A DNA stretch of 5,287 nt, taken from NCBI GenBank assembly GCA_020252865.1, contig JADCCH010000040.1, forward strand, positions 1 to 5,287, read 5' to 3'. The notes beneath the pieces were generated by a model. That model searched no databases and was not told the origin of the DNA. It saw nothing but the letters and a program-made list of their open reading frames with translations. This DNA comes from Methylobacterium sp. Lineage in GTDB: Bacteria; Pseudomonadota; Alphaproteobacteria; Rhizobiales; Beijerinckiaceae. Shown piece by piece: positions 1-5,287 of the stretch; position 1 is the first letter of the stretch, and every line of letters starts with the position of its first letter. The position numbers and the translations under genes are program-made.

Positions 1-576
1 CTCAAGACCTTCCGGCGACTGATCGACGATCAGATCGATGATCTTCCGGGCTTCGCCGAGATATTCCTCGAGCGAGACCACATCATAGCTCAGCGAGCCG
101 AACAGGAAGCCACGATAGCTCTCGAAGCGTGCAAGCTTCTGCAGGTCGTGGCTGCCATTCTTGTTGAAGCTCTCGAGATAGCCCGCGCCATCCGGATCCT
201 TCGCCTTCAGCAGCTTGCCGGTGTTGTTGAAGGTCCAGCCATGGAAGGGGCATGTATAGGTCGATTTGTTGCCCCGCTTGTGCCGGCAGATCATCGCGCC
301 ACGATGCGAACAGGCATTGAGGAAGGCGTGGAGCTTTCCGGTGCGATCCCGCGAGATCACGATCGGCTGGCGGCCGATATACCCCGTGATGTAATCGTTG
401 TTGTTGGGGATCTGGCTCTCATGGGCGAGATAAACCCAGTTTCCTTCCCAGATATATTTCATTTCGAGTTCGAAATATTCGGGATCGGTGAAGATATCCC
501 GCTTGCAGCGGAAATTGCCGGTGGCCTCGTTGTGTTCCACCGAAGCTTCGAGCCGTGCGATCATCGCCTCAGACAT
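1..576 (-). CDS. benA: Benzoate 1,2-dioxygenase large (alpha) subunit, N-terminal part; 3' end outside the window
   Basis: Oxygenase alpha subunit of a Rieske non-heme iron dioxygenase. It is expected to dihydroxylate benzoate to the cis-diol that BenD turns into catechol, working with BenB and the BenC reductase (none visible here). The 192 residues seen contain the Rieske [2Fe-2S] ligands: C89-S-H91 and C109-P-F-H112, 17 residues apart, followed by GWTFNN. The stretches around residues 51-60 ([10 protein letters not shown]) and 141-161 (GSHDL to [11 protein letters not shown]) are typical of BenA. The catalytic mononuclear-iron domain (family length about 450 aa) lies beyond position 1. The ATG at 576 has an AAGGGAG ribosome site at 590-584, 7 nt upstream. 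It follows catA by 64 nt in the same direction. A toluate (XylX) or anthranilate (AntA) dioxygenase is possible, since substrate-determining residues are not in view, but the neighbouring cat genes favour benzoate. Confidence 0.88.
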   Translation of the reverse strand, partial: MSEAMIARLEASVEHNEATGNFRCKRDIFTDPEYFELEMKYIWEGNWVYLAHESQIPNNNDYITGYIGRQPIVISRDRTGKLHAFLNACSHRGAMICRHKRGNKSTYTCPFHGWTFNNTGKLLKAKDPDGAGYLESFNKNGSHDLQKLARFESYRGFLFGSLSYDVVSLEEYLGEARKIIDLIVDQSPEGLE

Positions 577-607
577 GGTCGTTCTCCCTTGGGAATGGCT
601 TGGAGCG

Positions 608-628
608 GGAGCCGCTTCGAGCGGCTCC
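608..628. repeat. Strong intergenic hairpin between catA and benA
   Basis: Perfect inverted repeat: arms GGAGCCGCT (608-616) and AGCGGCTCC (620-628) around a 3-nt TCG loop, giving a GC-rich 9-bp stem. It lies in the 64-nt gap, 12 nt after the catA stop (641) and about 18 nt before the benA ribosome site (590-584). On the transcribed minus strand it is not followed by a T-run, so it does not look like a full intrinsic terminator. An mRNA stability or processing element, or partial attenuation of benA, fits better. The hairpin is seen; its role is inferred. Confidence 0.6.
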
Positions 629-640
629 ACGGGTTTCGCG

Positions 641-1570
641 TCAGGCGGCGATCACATGCTCGCGGTCGACGATCGTCGTCGGCGCGCCGGTCTTGTCGCG
701 CACCAGCGCGATGTCGAACCTGGCGCGGGCGAAGGGGCGGTTCACACCCGCCTTGCGGATTTCGTCGGCATCGGTCACGCGCTCGAGCGTCACGATGAGT
801 TCGTCACGGGTCCCGAAGGCGAAATCGGTGTGGAGATACTTGTCGCCCGTGAAGTTGAACTGCGTGGTGAGCTTGCGGAAGCCCGGCGCGGTCACGAAGA
901 AATGCACATGGGCGGGGCGCTCGGCATGGCGTCCCAGCGCGTTCATCAGCGTGCGCGTGCAGCTTTCCGGCGGGCAGCCATAGCCATTCGGCACGATCGT
1001 GCGGGCGAGATAGCGGCCCTGCGCATCGGTCTCGATGCGGCGGCGCAGGTTGAAGGGGGCCTGCTCGCCATCGATGAAGGAATACCCACCCTTGGAGTTG
1101 GCGTGCCAGAGATCGACAATCGCGCCCGGCACGACATTGCCATTCTCGTCACGCACCTGGCCGGAGATGAACATCACTTCGCCGGGATCGGTCCCGTCAT
1201 CCATGCGGGCCTCGCCCTTGGTAAGCGGCGCGCCGGCGACATAGAGCGGGCCTTCGATGGTGCGCATCGTGCCACCCTTGATGCCCGCGAGGCGTTCGGC
1301 CTCATCGAGCCTGAGGTCGAGGAAATGCTCCAGGGCGACACCGGGGACCATGAGGCCCGGCTCGTTGTTCTTCGCAGTCTGGCTCAGGAAGCCGACAGCG
1401 GCCCAGAACTCATCCATGGAGACATCGCATTCGTCGATCACCTGCATCAGGCGATAGAGAAGGCGGTTGGTCACTTCCTTCACGCGGGGCTGGCCGCCCG
1501 GCATGTTGATGCCCGAGGCTTCGGCCGCGAGCTTCTTCATGTCGGCTTTGGAGATCAGGTTGGCAGGCAT
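641..1570 (-). CDS. catA: Catechol 1,2-dioxygenase (intradiol, Fe(III))
   Basis: Cytoplasmic intradiol dioxygenase that cleaves catechol with O2 to cis,cis-muconate, the first ring-opening step of the ortho pathway. The 309-aa length is normal for the family. Residues about 1-105 form the helical N-terminal (dimerisation) domain and the rest the beta-sandwich catalytic domain. The four iron ligands are all recognisable: Y163 (in GGYSFID), Y197 (in NGYGCPPE), H221 and H223 (in RPAHVHFF). LWHANSKG and [15 protein letters not shown] are also family hallmarks. The start at 1570 is chosen because a strong GGAGGA site lies 7 nt upstream and the protein then begins at the usual family position. An in-frame start 66 codons further upstream would run through the catC 3' end and has no support. 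It lies 35 nt after catC and 64 nt before benA. A chlorocatechol dioxygenase is less likely, being usually about 250 aa. Confidence 0.95.
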   Translation of the reverse strand: MPANLISKADMKKLAAEASGINMPGGQPRVKEVTNRLLYRLMQVIDECDVSMDEFWAAVGFLSQTAKNNEPGLMVPGVALEHFLDLRLDEAERLAGIKGGTMRTIEGPLYVAGAPLTKGEARMDDGTDPGEVMFISGQVRDENGNVVPGAIVDLWHANSKGGYSFIDGEQAPFNLRRRIETDAQGRYLARTIVPNGYGCPPESCTRTLMNALGRHAERPAHVHFFVTAPGFRKLTTQFNFTGDKYLHTDFAFGTRDELIVTLERVTDADEIRKAGVNRPFARARFDIALVRDKTGAPTTIVDREHVIAA

Positions 1571-1577
1571 GGGCGTT

Positions 1578-1583
1578 TCCTCC
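1578..1583 (-). promoter_or_regulatory. Ribosome binding site of catA
   Basis: GGAGGA on the minus strand, 7 nt before the ATG at 1570. It decides between the 309-aa start and the longer open frame beginning at 1768. The whole leader (ggaggaaacgcccatg) is nearly the same as that of the tctC-like gene at 5124. Confidence 0.8.
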
Positions 1584-1605
1584 GGTTTTCTTGATTGAGG
1601 CGGGA

Positions 1606-1896
1606 TCAGCGATCGTCGTCGCGGATCGAAGAGGGGTGGCGGCAGAGCGGGGTGACGCTGATTTCCATGAACGGAAACAGCGGCAGCGTGCTCAAGAGGT
1701 CGTGGAGTTCCTGCGGGCTGCCGACATCGAAAATGCTCGTGTTGGCATAGCGCCCGGCATGGCGCCACAGGTGGCGCCAGGTTCCCTGTTGCTGAAGCGC
1801 TTGCGCGCGTTCGCGCTCGGCCTTCTTCAGCGTTTCAGCCCGCTCGGCGGGCAGATCGTGGGGAATGCGCACATCCATCTGAACCTGGAACAGCAT
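1606..1896 (-). CDS. catC: Muconolactone delta-isomerase
   Basis: Small cytoplasmic enzyme that isomerises (+)-muconolactone to 3-oxoadipate enol-lactone, the step after CatB. The product is 96 aa, the usual family length. Signature blocks are GTWRHLWRHAGRYAN (38-52), FDV (56-58), LPLFPFM (71-77) and the C-terminal LCRHPSSI (84-91) ending in DDDR. The ATG at 1896 is preferred over an in-frame GTG at 1902 (two residues longer): it has an AGGA site 8 nt upstream, gives the family N-terminus MLF, and begins 2 nt after the catB stop. The GTG would overlap that stop and lie only 2 nt from the ribosome site. The tight spacing to catB suggests translational coupling. The next enzyme, enol-lactone hydrolase (CatD/PcaD), is not in the window. 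Confidence 0.95.
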   Translation of the reverse strand: MLFQVQMDVRIPHDLPAERAETLKKAERERAQALQQQGTWRHLWRHAGRYANTSIFDVGSPQELHDLLSTLPLFPFMEISVTPLCRHPSSIRDDDR

Positions 1897-1898
1897 GG

Positions 1899-3074
1899 TC
1901 ACGATCCTGTCTTGAGTTGCGGCAGCACATGCAGGCTGCGTTCGGCGCGATCGCGCCGGAAGCGGCCAACCCGGCCCTCATCCAGCTGGATGCCGAGACC
2001 GGGCTCGGTCGGCACCTTCAGGCTGAAATCGGAGTAATCGAGCGGCTCGGCGAGAATCTCCTCGGTCAGCAGCAGCGGACCGAACAGCTCCGTGCCCCAT
2101 TCCAGCTTCGCGAAGGTCGAGAAGAGATGGGCGGAAGCCGCCGTGCCGATCGCTCCCTCGAGCATGGTGCCGCCATAGAGGCCGATGCCCGCGGCTTCCG
2201 CGATGGCCCCGACTTTGGCACCCGCAAAGAGCCCGCCGGATTGCGCGATCTTGAGCGCAAACACGTCAGCGGCTTCACTCTGCGCTACCTGAAAGGCTGT
2301 TTCCGGCCCATTCAGCGCCTCATCCGCCATGATGGCGACGGAGGTTTCACGGGCAAGTCGCGCCATGCCGCGAATGTTCTTCAGCGCGATGGGCTGTTCG
2401 ATGAGATCGACACCGGCATCGCGCAGCATGGGAAGGCAGGCCGAGGCGGTCGCCTCGCTCCAGGCCTGGTTGATATCCACGCGGACCGAGGCGCGATCGC
2501 CCAGAGCCGCCTTGATCGCCGCGACATGCGCGATGTTCTTCCTTGCGTCCCCGCGCCCGATCTTGAGCTTGAAGATGTTGTGGCGCCGCCTGGCGAGCAT
2601 GTCCTCCGCCTCGGCGATATCCCGCGCGGTATCCCCGCTCGCGAGCGTCCAGGCCACGGGCAGGCGATCATGATGGCGCCCACCGAGAAGCTCCGAGGCC
2701 GGCAGCCCCACCCGCTTGCCGAGTGCGTCGATCAGCGCCGTTTCCACAGCGCATTTCGCGAAATGGTTGCCTTGCACGGCCTTGGCGATGATCGCCATCG
2801 TGACGCCGACACGGTTTGCATCCGACTGAAGCAGGATCGGGGCGATGTAGGTATCAATCGCGAGCTTCATGCCCTCGGGGCTTTCCGGCCCATAGGCGAG
2901 GCCGCCGATGGTCGTGCCTTCGCCGATGCCGATGATGCCATCCGCCATGCGCAGCCGCACGATCATCAGGGTCTGGCCCTTCATGGTCGTCATCGCGAGC
3001 TGGTGGGGCCGGATGGTCGGCAGATCCACCAGAAAGGTCTCGACCTCGATGATCCGCGCCGGGCTCAGTGCCAT
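1899..3074 (-). CDS. catB: Muconate cycloisomerase (muconate lactonizing enzyme)
   Basis: Enolase-superfamily enzyme that cycloisomerises cis,cis-muconate to (+)-muconolactone, using a divalent metal (Mn2+ in characterised homologues). The 391-aa protein has the capping N-terminal domain (about 1-130) and the TIM-barrel domain after it. The catalytic and metal residues of the family are all present: the KxK motif K169/K171 (in FKLKIG), metal ligands D200, E226 (in IEQP) and D251, the second lysine K275 (in FALKIAQSGG), and E329 (in GTELFGPLL). A tail of about 16 residues at the C-terminus is slightly longer than in Pseudomonas CatB. The ATG at 3074 has a GGAG site 9 nt upstream. A longer open frame reaching 3821 runs antisense through catR and is spurious. 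First gene of the leftward operon, divergent from catR. Chloromuconate cycloisomerase is the close alternative, but the catC and catA partners favour CatB. Confidence 0.95.
   Translation of the reverse strand: MALSPARIIEVETFLVDLPTIRPHQLAMTTMKGQTLMIVRLRMADGIIGIGEGTTIGGLAYGPESPEGMKLAIDTYIAPILLQSDANRVGVTMAIIAKAVQGNHFAKCAVETALIDALGKRVGLPASELLGGRHHDRLPVAWTLASGDTARDIAEAEDMLARRRHNIFKLKIGRGDARKNIAHVAAIKAALGDRASVRVDINQAWSEATASACLPMLRDAGVDLIEQPIALKNIRGMARLARETSVAIMADEALNGPETAFQVAQSEAADVFALKIAQSGGLFAGAKVGAIAEAAGIGLYGGTMLEGAIGTAASAHLFSTFAKLEWGTELFGPLLLTEEILAEPLDYSDFSLKVPTEPGLGIQLDEGRVGRFRRDRAERSLHVLPQLKTGS
1905..1908 (-). promoter_or_regulatory. Ribosome binding site of catC
   Basis: AGGA on the minus strand, inside the last codons of catB, 8 nt before the ATG at 1896. 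It supports that ATG over the upstream GTG at 1902 and implies catB-catC translational coupling. Confidence 0.55.
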
Positions 3075-3102
3075 AGTGTTCAACTCCGCTTGATGCCCTT
3101 GG

Positions 3103-3132
3103 ACGATAGCGCCCACTTCCCTTGCGGCACAG
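3103..3132 (-). promoter_or_regulatory. Candidate catB promoter
   Basis: On the minus strand, TATCGT (3108-3103, 4/6 match to the -10 consensus) lies 18 nt after a poor -35 CTGTGC (3132-3127). This would start transcription near 3096, about 20 nt before the catB ATG, and put the operator centre (3160) near -64. That is the usual LysR activator position, and a weak -35 is expected for an activator-dependent promoter. The placement is inferred. Confidence 0.35.
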
Positions 3133-3151
3133 GATCGATTGCGTCTATTTT
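3122..3151 (+). promoter_or_regulatory. Candidate catR promoter
   Basis: TTGCGG (3122-3127) and TATTTT (3146-3151), spaced 18 nt, resemble a sigma-70 promoter (3/6 and 4/6 matches). The -10 touches the 19-bp operator and transcription would begin inside it near 3158, leaving a leader of about 30 nt. This fits negative autoregulation, common for LysR regulators. Confidence 0.4.
3134..3148. promoter_or_regulatory. Possible degenerate second CatR half-site
   Basis: Read on the minus strand this is ATAG-N7-CGAT, a partial match to ATAC-N7-GTAT (3/4 and 2/4). Its centre is 19 bp toward catB from the main operator. LysR regulators often contact such a weaker activation site near -35 to -45. The match is poor and may be chance. 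Confidence 0.22.
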
Positions 3152-3169
3152 CATACCTCTGAGGTATGA
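3151..3169. promoter_or_regulatory. CatR/BenM-type LysR operator, ATAC-N7-GTAT
   Basis: Perfect 19-bp palindrome: arms TCATACCTC and GAGGTATGA around a central T (3160). It contains ATAC (3153-3156) and GTAT (3164-3167) separated by 7 nt, the recognition sequence established for CatM and BenM of Acinetobacter, and it satisfies the general LysR T-N11-A rule. It lies in the catB/catR divergent region, its edge 19 nt before the catR ATG and 76 nt before the catB ATG. The position suits both activation of catB and autorepression of catR. Confidence 0.85.
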
Positions 3170-3188
3170 TCGGGCGAGCGAGGTTATC

Positions 3189-4106
3189 ATGGAACTGCGG
3201 CATCTGCGCTATTTCACCACCGTCGCGGCGGAGGGATCCTTCAGTCGTGCGGCCGAAAAACTGCATATCGCGCAGCCTCCGCTTTCGCGACAGATCCAGC
3301 AACTGGAAGAAGAGCTGGGTGTGCGGCTGCTCGATCGTGGAAGGCCGCTCACCCTCACCGAGCCCGGTCGATACCTTTTCGAGCAGTCCCGGCAGCTCCT
3401 TCAGCGCGTGGAAGATGTCCGTGCGATGACCCGGCGCATCGCCAAGGGCATGGTGCTGCAATTCAATATCGGCTTCGTTGCGTCCACGCTTTATGATGAT
3501 TTGCCGGAACTGATCCGACGCTTCCGCATCGCGGTGCCCGGCATCGAGGTGCAACTGCTGGAAATGACAACGCTCGAGCAGGTCGCCGCACTCAAAGACG
3601 GGCGCATTGATATCGGCTTCGGGCGTCTGCGCTTTGATGATCCGCTGATCATCCGAAAGGTCATCCGCGAGGAGAGGCTCTGCATCGCCACGCCGAAAGG
3701 TCACCCGCTCGTGGCGCGCGGCACGGCCTTGCGCCTCAGGGATACGGCAGGTGAACCGCTGATCCTCTATCCTCGCGCACCCCGACCGGGTTACGCCGAT
3801 CAGGTGCTGAGCTTCCATCATGATGCGGGGATCGATCCGGTTATCGCCACGGAGGCGCGTGAGTTACAGACGGCTTTGGGCCTGGTCGCGTCCGGCGGTG
3901 GAATCACGATCGTGCCGGCTTCAGTTCGTCGTCTGGGGCGCGATGATGTCGCCTATATCGATCTCGACGAGCCGAAGATGACGTCGCCGATCATCATGAG
4001 CTATCGCAAGAATGACAGCTCCCGCCTGCTGGCCCAACTGGTTGAGCTGGTGCGGCTCTTTGACCGGTGGGACCCGGCCCTCGAAACCGCCCGCCCCGCG
4101 CCGTGA
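3189..4106 (+). CDS. catR: LysR-type regulator of catechol/benzoate genes (CatR/CatM/BenM group)
   Basis: Cytoplasmic transcription factor expected to bind the adjacent operator and activate catBCA(-benA) in response to cis,cis-muconate. The 305-aa length is typical. Residues 1-60 form the winged helix-turn-helix, with the recognition-helix stretch IAQPPLSRQI (28-36) characteristic of the CatM/BenM/CatR branch; a linker helix follows to about residue 88, then the two-lobed effector domain. S99 and T128, the muconate-contacting positions of CatM/BenM, are conserved at the same numbering, as is R146. R160, an arginine tied to benzoate response in BenM, is also present by simple numbering, but there is no obvious tyrosine around 293. 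The ATG at 3189 has a GAGG site 5 nt upstream. The same frame is open back to 1917, antisense to catB, without biological support. Divergent from catB and convergent with the tctC-like gene. CatM, CatR and BenM cannot be told apart with certainty from sequence alone. Confidence 0.9.
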   Translation: MELRHLRYFTTVAAEGSFSRAAEKLHIAQPPLSRQIQQLEEELGVRLLDRGRPLTLTEPGRYLFEQSRQLLQRVEDVRAMTRRIAKGMVLQFNIGFVASTLYDDLPELIRRFRIAVPGIEVQLLEMTTLEQVAALKDGRIDIGFGRLRFDDPLIIRKVIREERLCIATPKGHPLVARGTALRLRDTAGEPLILYPRAPRPGYADQVLSFHHDAGIDPVIATEARELQTALGLVASGGGITIVPASVRRLGRDDVAYIDLDEPKMTSPIIMSYRKNDSSRLLAQLVELVRLFDRWDPALETARPAP

Positions 4107-4133
4107 AGGCAGCACCGCGCGGGCGCTGTCTTC
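4105..4133. terminator. Possible bidirectional terminator between catR and the tctC-like gene
   Basis: Arms GAAGGCAGC (4105-4113) and GCTGTCTTC (4125-4133) pair over 9 bp with one G-U wobble, around an 11-nt GC-rich loop. The stem begins in the catR stop codon and ends 14 nt short of the convergent gene's stop (4147). Neither side has a clear T-run, so termination strength is uncertain. The placement in a 40-nt convergent gap supports the role. Confidence 0.4.
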
Positions 4134-4146
4134 CGGGCGATGGGTG

Positions 4147-5124
4147 TCAGTTGATCTTGAAGTCCATGTCCTTGGTCATGCCGTTGAGCTTGGCGATCTC
4201 GGCCTCGAAATAGGCTTGCGCGGCCGGGAGCGTCGTGGTGTCGACCGGGATCGAGCCCATCTTCTCCAGCGCCGCGCGCACCTCCGGGGTCTTCATCGTC
4301 TCGGCGATGGCGGCATTGATCTTGGTCGCGATGTCATCTGGCGTGTCGGCGCGCAGGAACATACCGGCCCAGATCGCGTGATCGAATTTCGGCAAGCCCT
4401 TGCTTTCGCCGAAAGCGACGAGTTCCGGAATGAAATTGTCGCGCTTTTCCGATACCCAGCCGAGCATCTTCAGCTTTTTCTGGTCCTGCAGCCCCTTGTA
4501 GGAAGCCTGGTATGGCAGGATCGCGAAATCGACCGCACCACCGGCCAGATCCTGGAACATCGGGGCGGCACCTCGGTAAGGCACATGCGTGACCTTCATG
4601 CCCGCCTGCTTCGCGAGATCCTCCGAGAGGATGTGGTAGAGCGAGCCGACCCCCACACTGCCATAGGGCGTGGGCTTCCCGAGCTTCTTCGAATACTCGA
4701 TCAGCTCGTCGATGTTGTTCGCCGGCAGGTCCGGCCGCGCGAGCAGGATCAGCGGGTTGCGGGTGATCTGCGTCACATGCCGGAACTGGTTCGGCTTGAA
4801 TTTGATATCCGGGTTGGTCAGCGGCGAGAGGATCAGCTCGTTCGGCGAGCCCTGGAAGATCATCCGGCCGTCAGCGGGGGTCTGGAGCAGCTTCATGGCC
4901 GCGAGACCACCGCTTGCACCACCGAGATTTTCAATCAGAACGGTCTGGCCAAGCACCTGCTGGAGGCGCGGGGCGATGATGCGGGCTATGGCATCCGAAG
5001 GCCCGCCGGCGGGATAGGGCACCATCAGCGTGATGGTCTTTCCCGGGCCAAGCTGGGCCTGGGCCGAGGCGCTCATGGCGAGGCCGGCCACAAGGCCGAG
5101 GACAAGGCTGCGCAGTTTCGACAT
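4147..5124 (-). CDS. TTT-family periplasmic solute-binding protein (TctC/Bug)
   Basis: Extracytoplasmic binding protein of a tripartite tricarboxylate-type transporter, which presents a carboxylated ligand to TctA/TctB. The 325-aa product begins with a Sec signal peptide: basic MSKLR, a hydrophobic core (about 7-18) and likely cleavage after ASAQA (residue 23). Bug-family ligand loops are visible: VPYPAGGPSD (35-44), ENLGGASGG (65-73), and VPYRGAAP (181-188). The ATG at 5124 is chosen for its AGGAGG site 8 nt upstream and because the signal peptide then starts properly; an in-frame start 20 codons earlier would overlap the tctA-like stop and put a hydrophilic stretch before the signal. It follows the tctA-like gene by 37 nt and is convergent with catR. 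The ligand cannot be read from sequence: Bug proteins bind tricarboxylates, nicotinate, terephthalate and others. The ben/cat context suggests an aromatic acid or pathway intermediate, by position only. Confidence 0.9.
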   Translation of the reverse strand: MSKLRSLVLGLVAGLAMSASAQAQLGPGKTITLMVPYPAGGPSDAIARIIAPRLQQVLGQTVLIENLGGASGGLAAMKLLQTPADGRMIFQGSPNELILSPLTNPDIKFKPNQFRHVTQITRNPLILLARPDLPANNIDELIEYSKKLGKPTPYGSVGVGSLYHILSEDLAKQAGMKVTHVPYRGAAPMFQDLAGGAVDFAILPYQASYKGLQDQKKLKMLGWVSEKRDNFIPELVAFGESKGLPKFDHAIWAGMFLRADTPDDIATKINAAIAETMKTPEVRAALEKMGSIPVDTTTLPAAQAYFEAEIAKLNGMTKDMDFKIN

Positions 5125-5132
5125 GGGTGTTT

Positions 5133-5138
5133 CCTCCT
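5133..5138 (-). promoter_or_regulatory. Ribosome binding site of the tctC-like gene
   Basis: AGGAGG on the minus strand, 8 nt before the ATG at 5124. It selects this start over the in-frame ATG at 5184, which lies inside the tctA-like coding end. Confidence 0.8.
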
Positions 5139-5161
5139 GTTTTTCCCTGGCCGTTCGCGGC

Positions 5162-5287
5162 TCAGGCTTCCTTGAATGCGACATCGCGGGTTCGGCTGAA
5201 GGCGGGCAGCAGCACCATCGCCAGCACGGCGACGGCGAGACCGAGAAGAACGGCGCTGAGCGGGCGCGTGACGAAAACCATCGGATC
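5162..5287 (-). CDS. C-terminal end of a TctA-like membrane transporter subunit (5' part outside the window)
   Basis: The minus strand is open from the right edge to a TGA at 5164-5162, giving the last 41 residues of a protein. They begin DPMVFVTRPLSAVLLGLA, continue as one hydrophobic helix (about residues 10-30 of the fragment) and end RTRDVAFKEA. A DP-x-x-F-x-TRP-(I/L)S-A start before the last helix and an arginine-rich R-x-VAF tail are familiar from TctA, the large multi-helix subunit of TTT transporters. The stop lies 37 nt before the tctC-like gene in the same direction, which is the expected partner. The call rests on a short fragment plus context; the small subunit tctB is not visible and may lie further right. 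Confidence 0.75.
   Translation of the reverse strand, partial: DPMVFVTRPLSAVLLGLAVAVLAMVLLPAFSRTRDVAFKEA

Noticed and set aside
11..44. Repeated GATC-rich stretch near the left edge (several gatc/gatg units).
   Set aside because: It encodes the conserved BenA segment around IIDLIVDQS; codon use for Ile-Asp-rich sequence explains the pattern.
488..1594. 368-aa plus-strand open frame opposite catA.
   Set aside because: It runs antisense through the strongly supported catA and the catA-benA gap, has no ribosome site or recognisable motif, and is expected by chance in GC-rich DNA.
1761..1778. Perfect 8-bp inverted repeat (GGCGCCAC, 2-nt gap, GTGGCGCC).
   Set aside because: It lies inside catC and comes from the conserved protein repeat WRHLWRH, coded by two copies of the self-complementary TGGCGCCA. 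Protein constraint explains it.
1917..3188. Open frame upstream of and in frame with catR, allowing a 729-aa protein antisense to catB.
   Set aside because: Only the part from 3189 matches LysR proteins; the rest is the reverse of catB and carries the operator and promoter region. It is a GC-rich shadow frame.
3075..3821. N-terminal extension of catB to a 640-aa protein.
   Set aside because: The extension is antisense to catR and crosses the regulatory region. The ATG at 3074 has its own ribosome site and gives the family N-terminus.
5150..5161. Small hairpin GCCG-TTCG-CGGC between the tctA-like stop and the tctC-like start.
   Set aside because: The stem is only 4 bp and no T-run follows; chance is likely in this base composition.
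4012..5175. 387-aa plus-strand open frame opposite the tctC-like gene.
   Set aside because: It begins inside catR in another frame and runs antisense to a gene with a clear signal peptide and Bug motifs.

Overview
The window is a high-GC proteobacterial chromosomal segment carrying part of an aerobic benzoate/catechol degradation cluster (ortho-cleavage, beta-ketoadipate pathway), next to a tripartite tricarboxylate (TTT-type) uptake system. The gene set, the GC-rich codon use and the Bug/TctC-type binding protein fit an alpha- or betaproteobacterium. The sequence alone does not settle which; I lean slightly to Alphaproteobacteria.

Layout. Positions 1-3074 form one leftward operon, read from right to left: catB (muconate cycloisomerase, 3074-1899), catC (muconolactone isomerase, 1896-1606), catA (catechol 1,2-dioxygenase, 1570-641) and benA (benzoate 1,2-dioxygenase large subunit, from 576 and cut by the window's left edge). 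Gaps are 2, 35 and 64 nt, and the last one holds a strong hairpin. Divergent from catB, at 3189-4106, is a LysR-type regulator of the CatR/CatM/BenM group. The 114-nt divergent region contains a near-ideal operator of the CatM/BenM type (ATAC-N7-GTAT inside a 19-bp palindrome, 3151-3169). It is placed where it could both activate catB and repress catR. At 4147-5287, convergent with catR, is a second leftward unit: the last 41 codons of a TctA-like membrane protein, then a complete TctC/Bug periplasmic binding protein.

How it works together. A substrate, possibly an aromatic acid, would be captured in the periplasm by the TctC protein and imported by TctA with an unseen TctB. BenA, with partners expected beyond the left edge (BenB, BenC, BenD), starts benzoate conversion to catechol. 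CatA opens catechol to cis,cis-muconate, CatB cyclises this to muconolactone, and CatC isomerises it to 3-oxoadipate enol-lactone. Muconate is the expected CatR co-inducer, so catBCA-benA may be switched on together. The link between the transporter and this pathway rests on position only.

The enzymes are canonical and complete where visible, with key metal and catalytic residues present. I found no mobile element, CRISPR array, RNA gene or undescribed system. The points of most interest are regulatory: the operator, the fusion of benA to the cat operon, the catA-benA hairpin, effector-pocket residues in CatR, and the neighbouring transporter.
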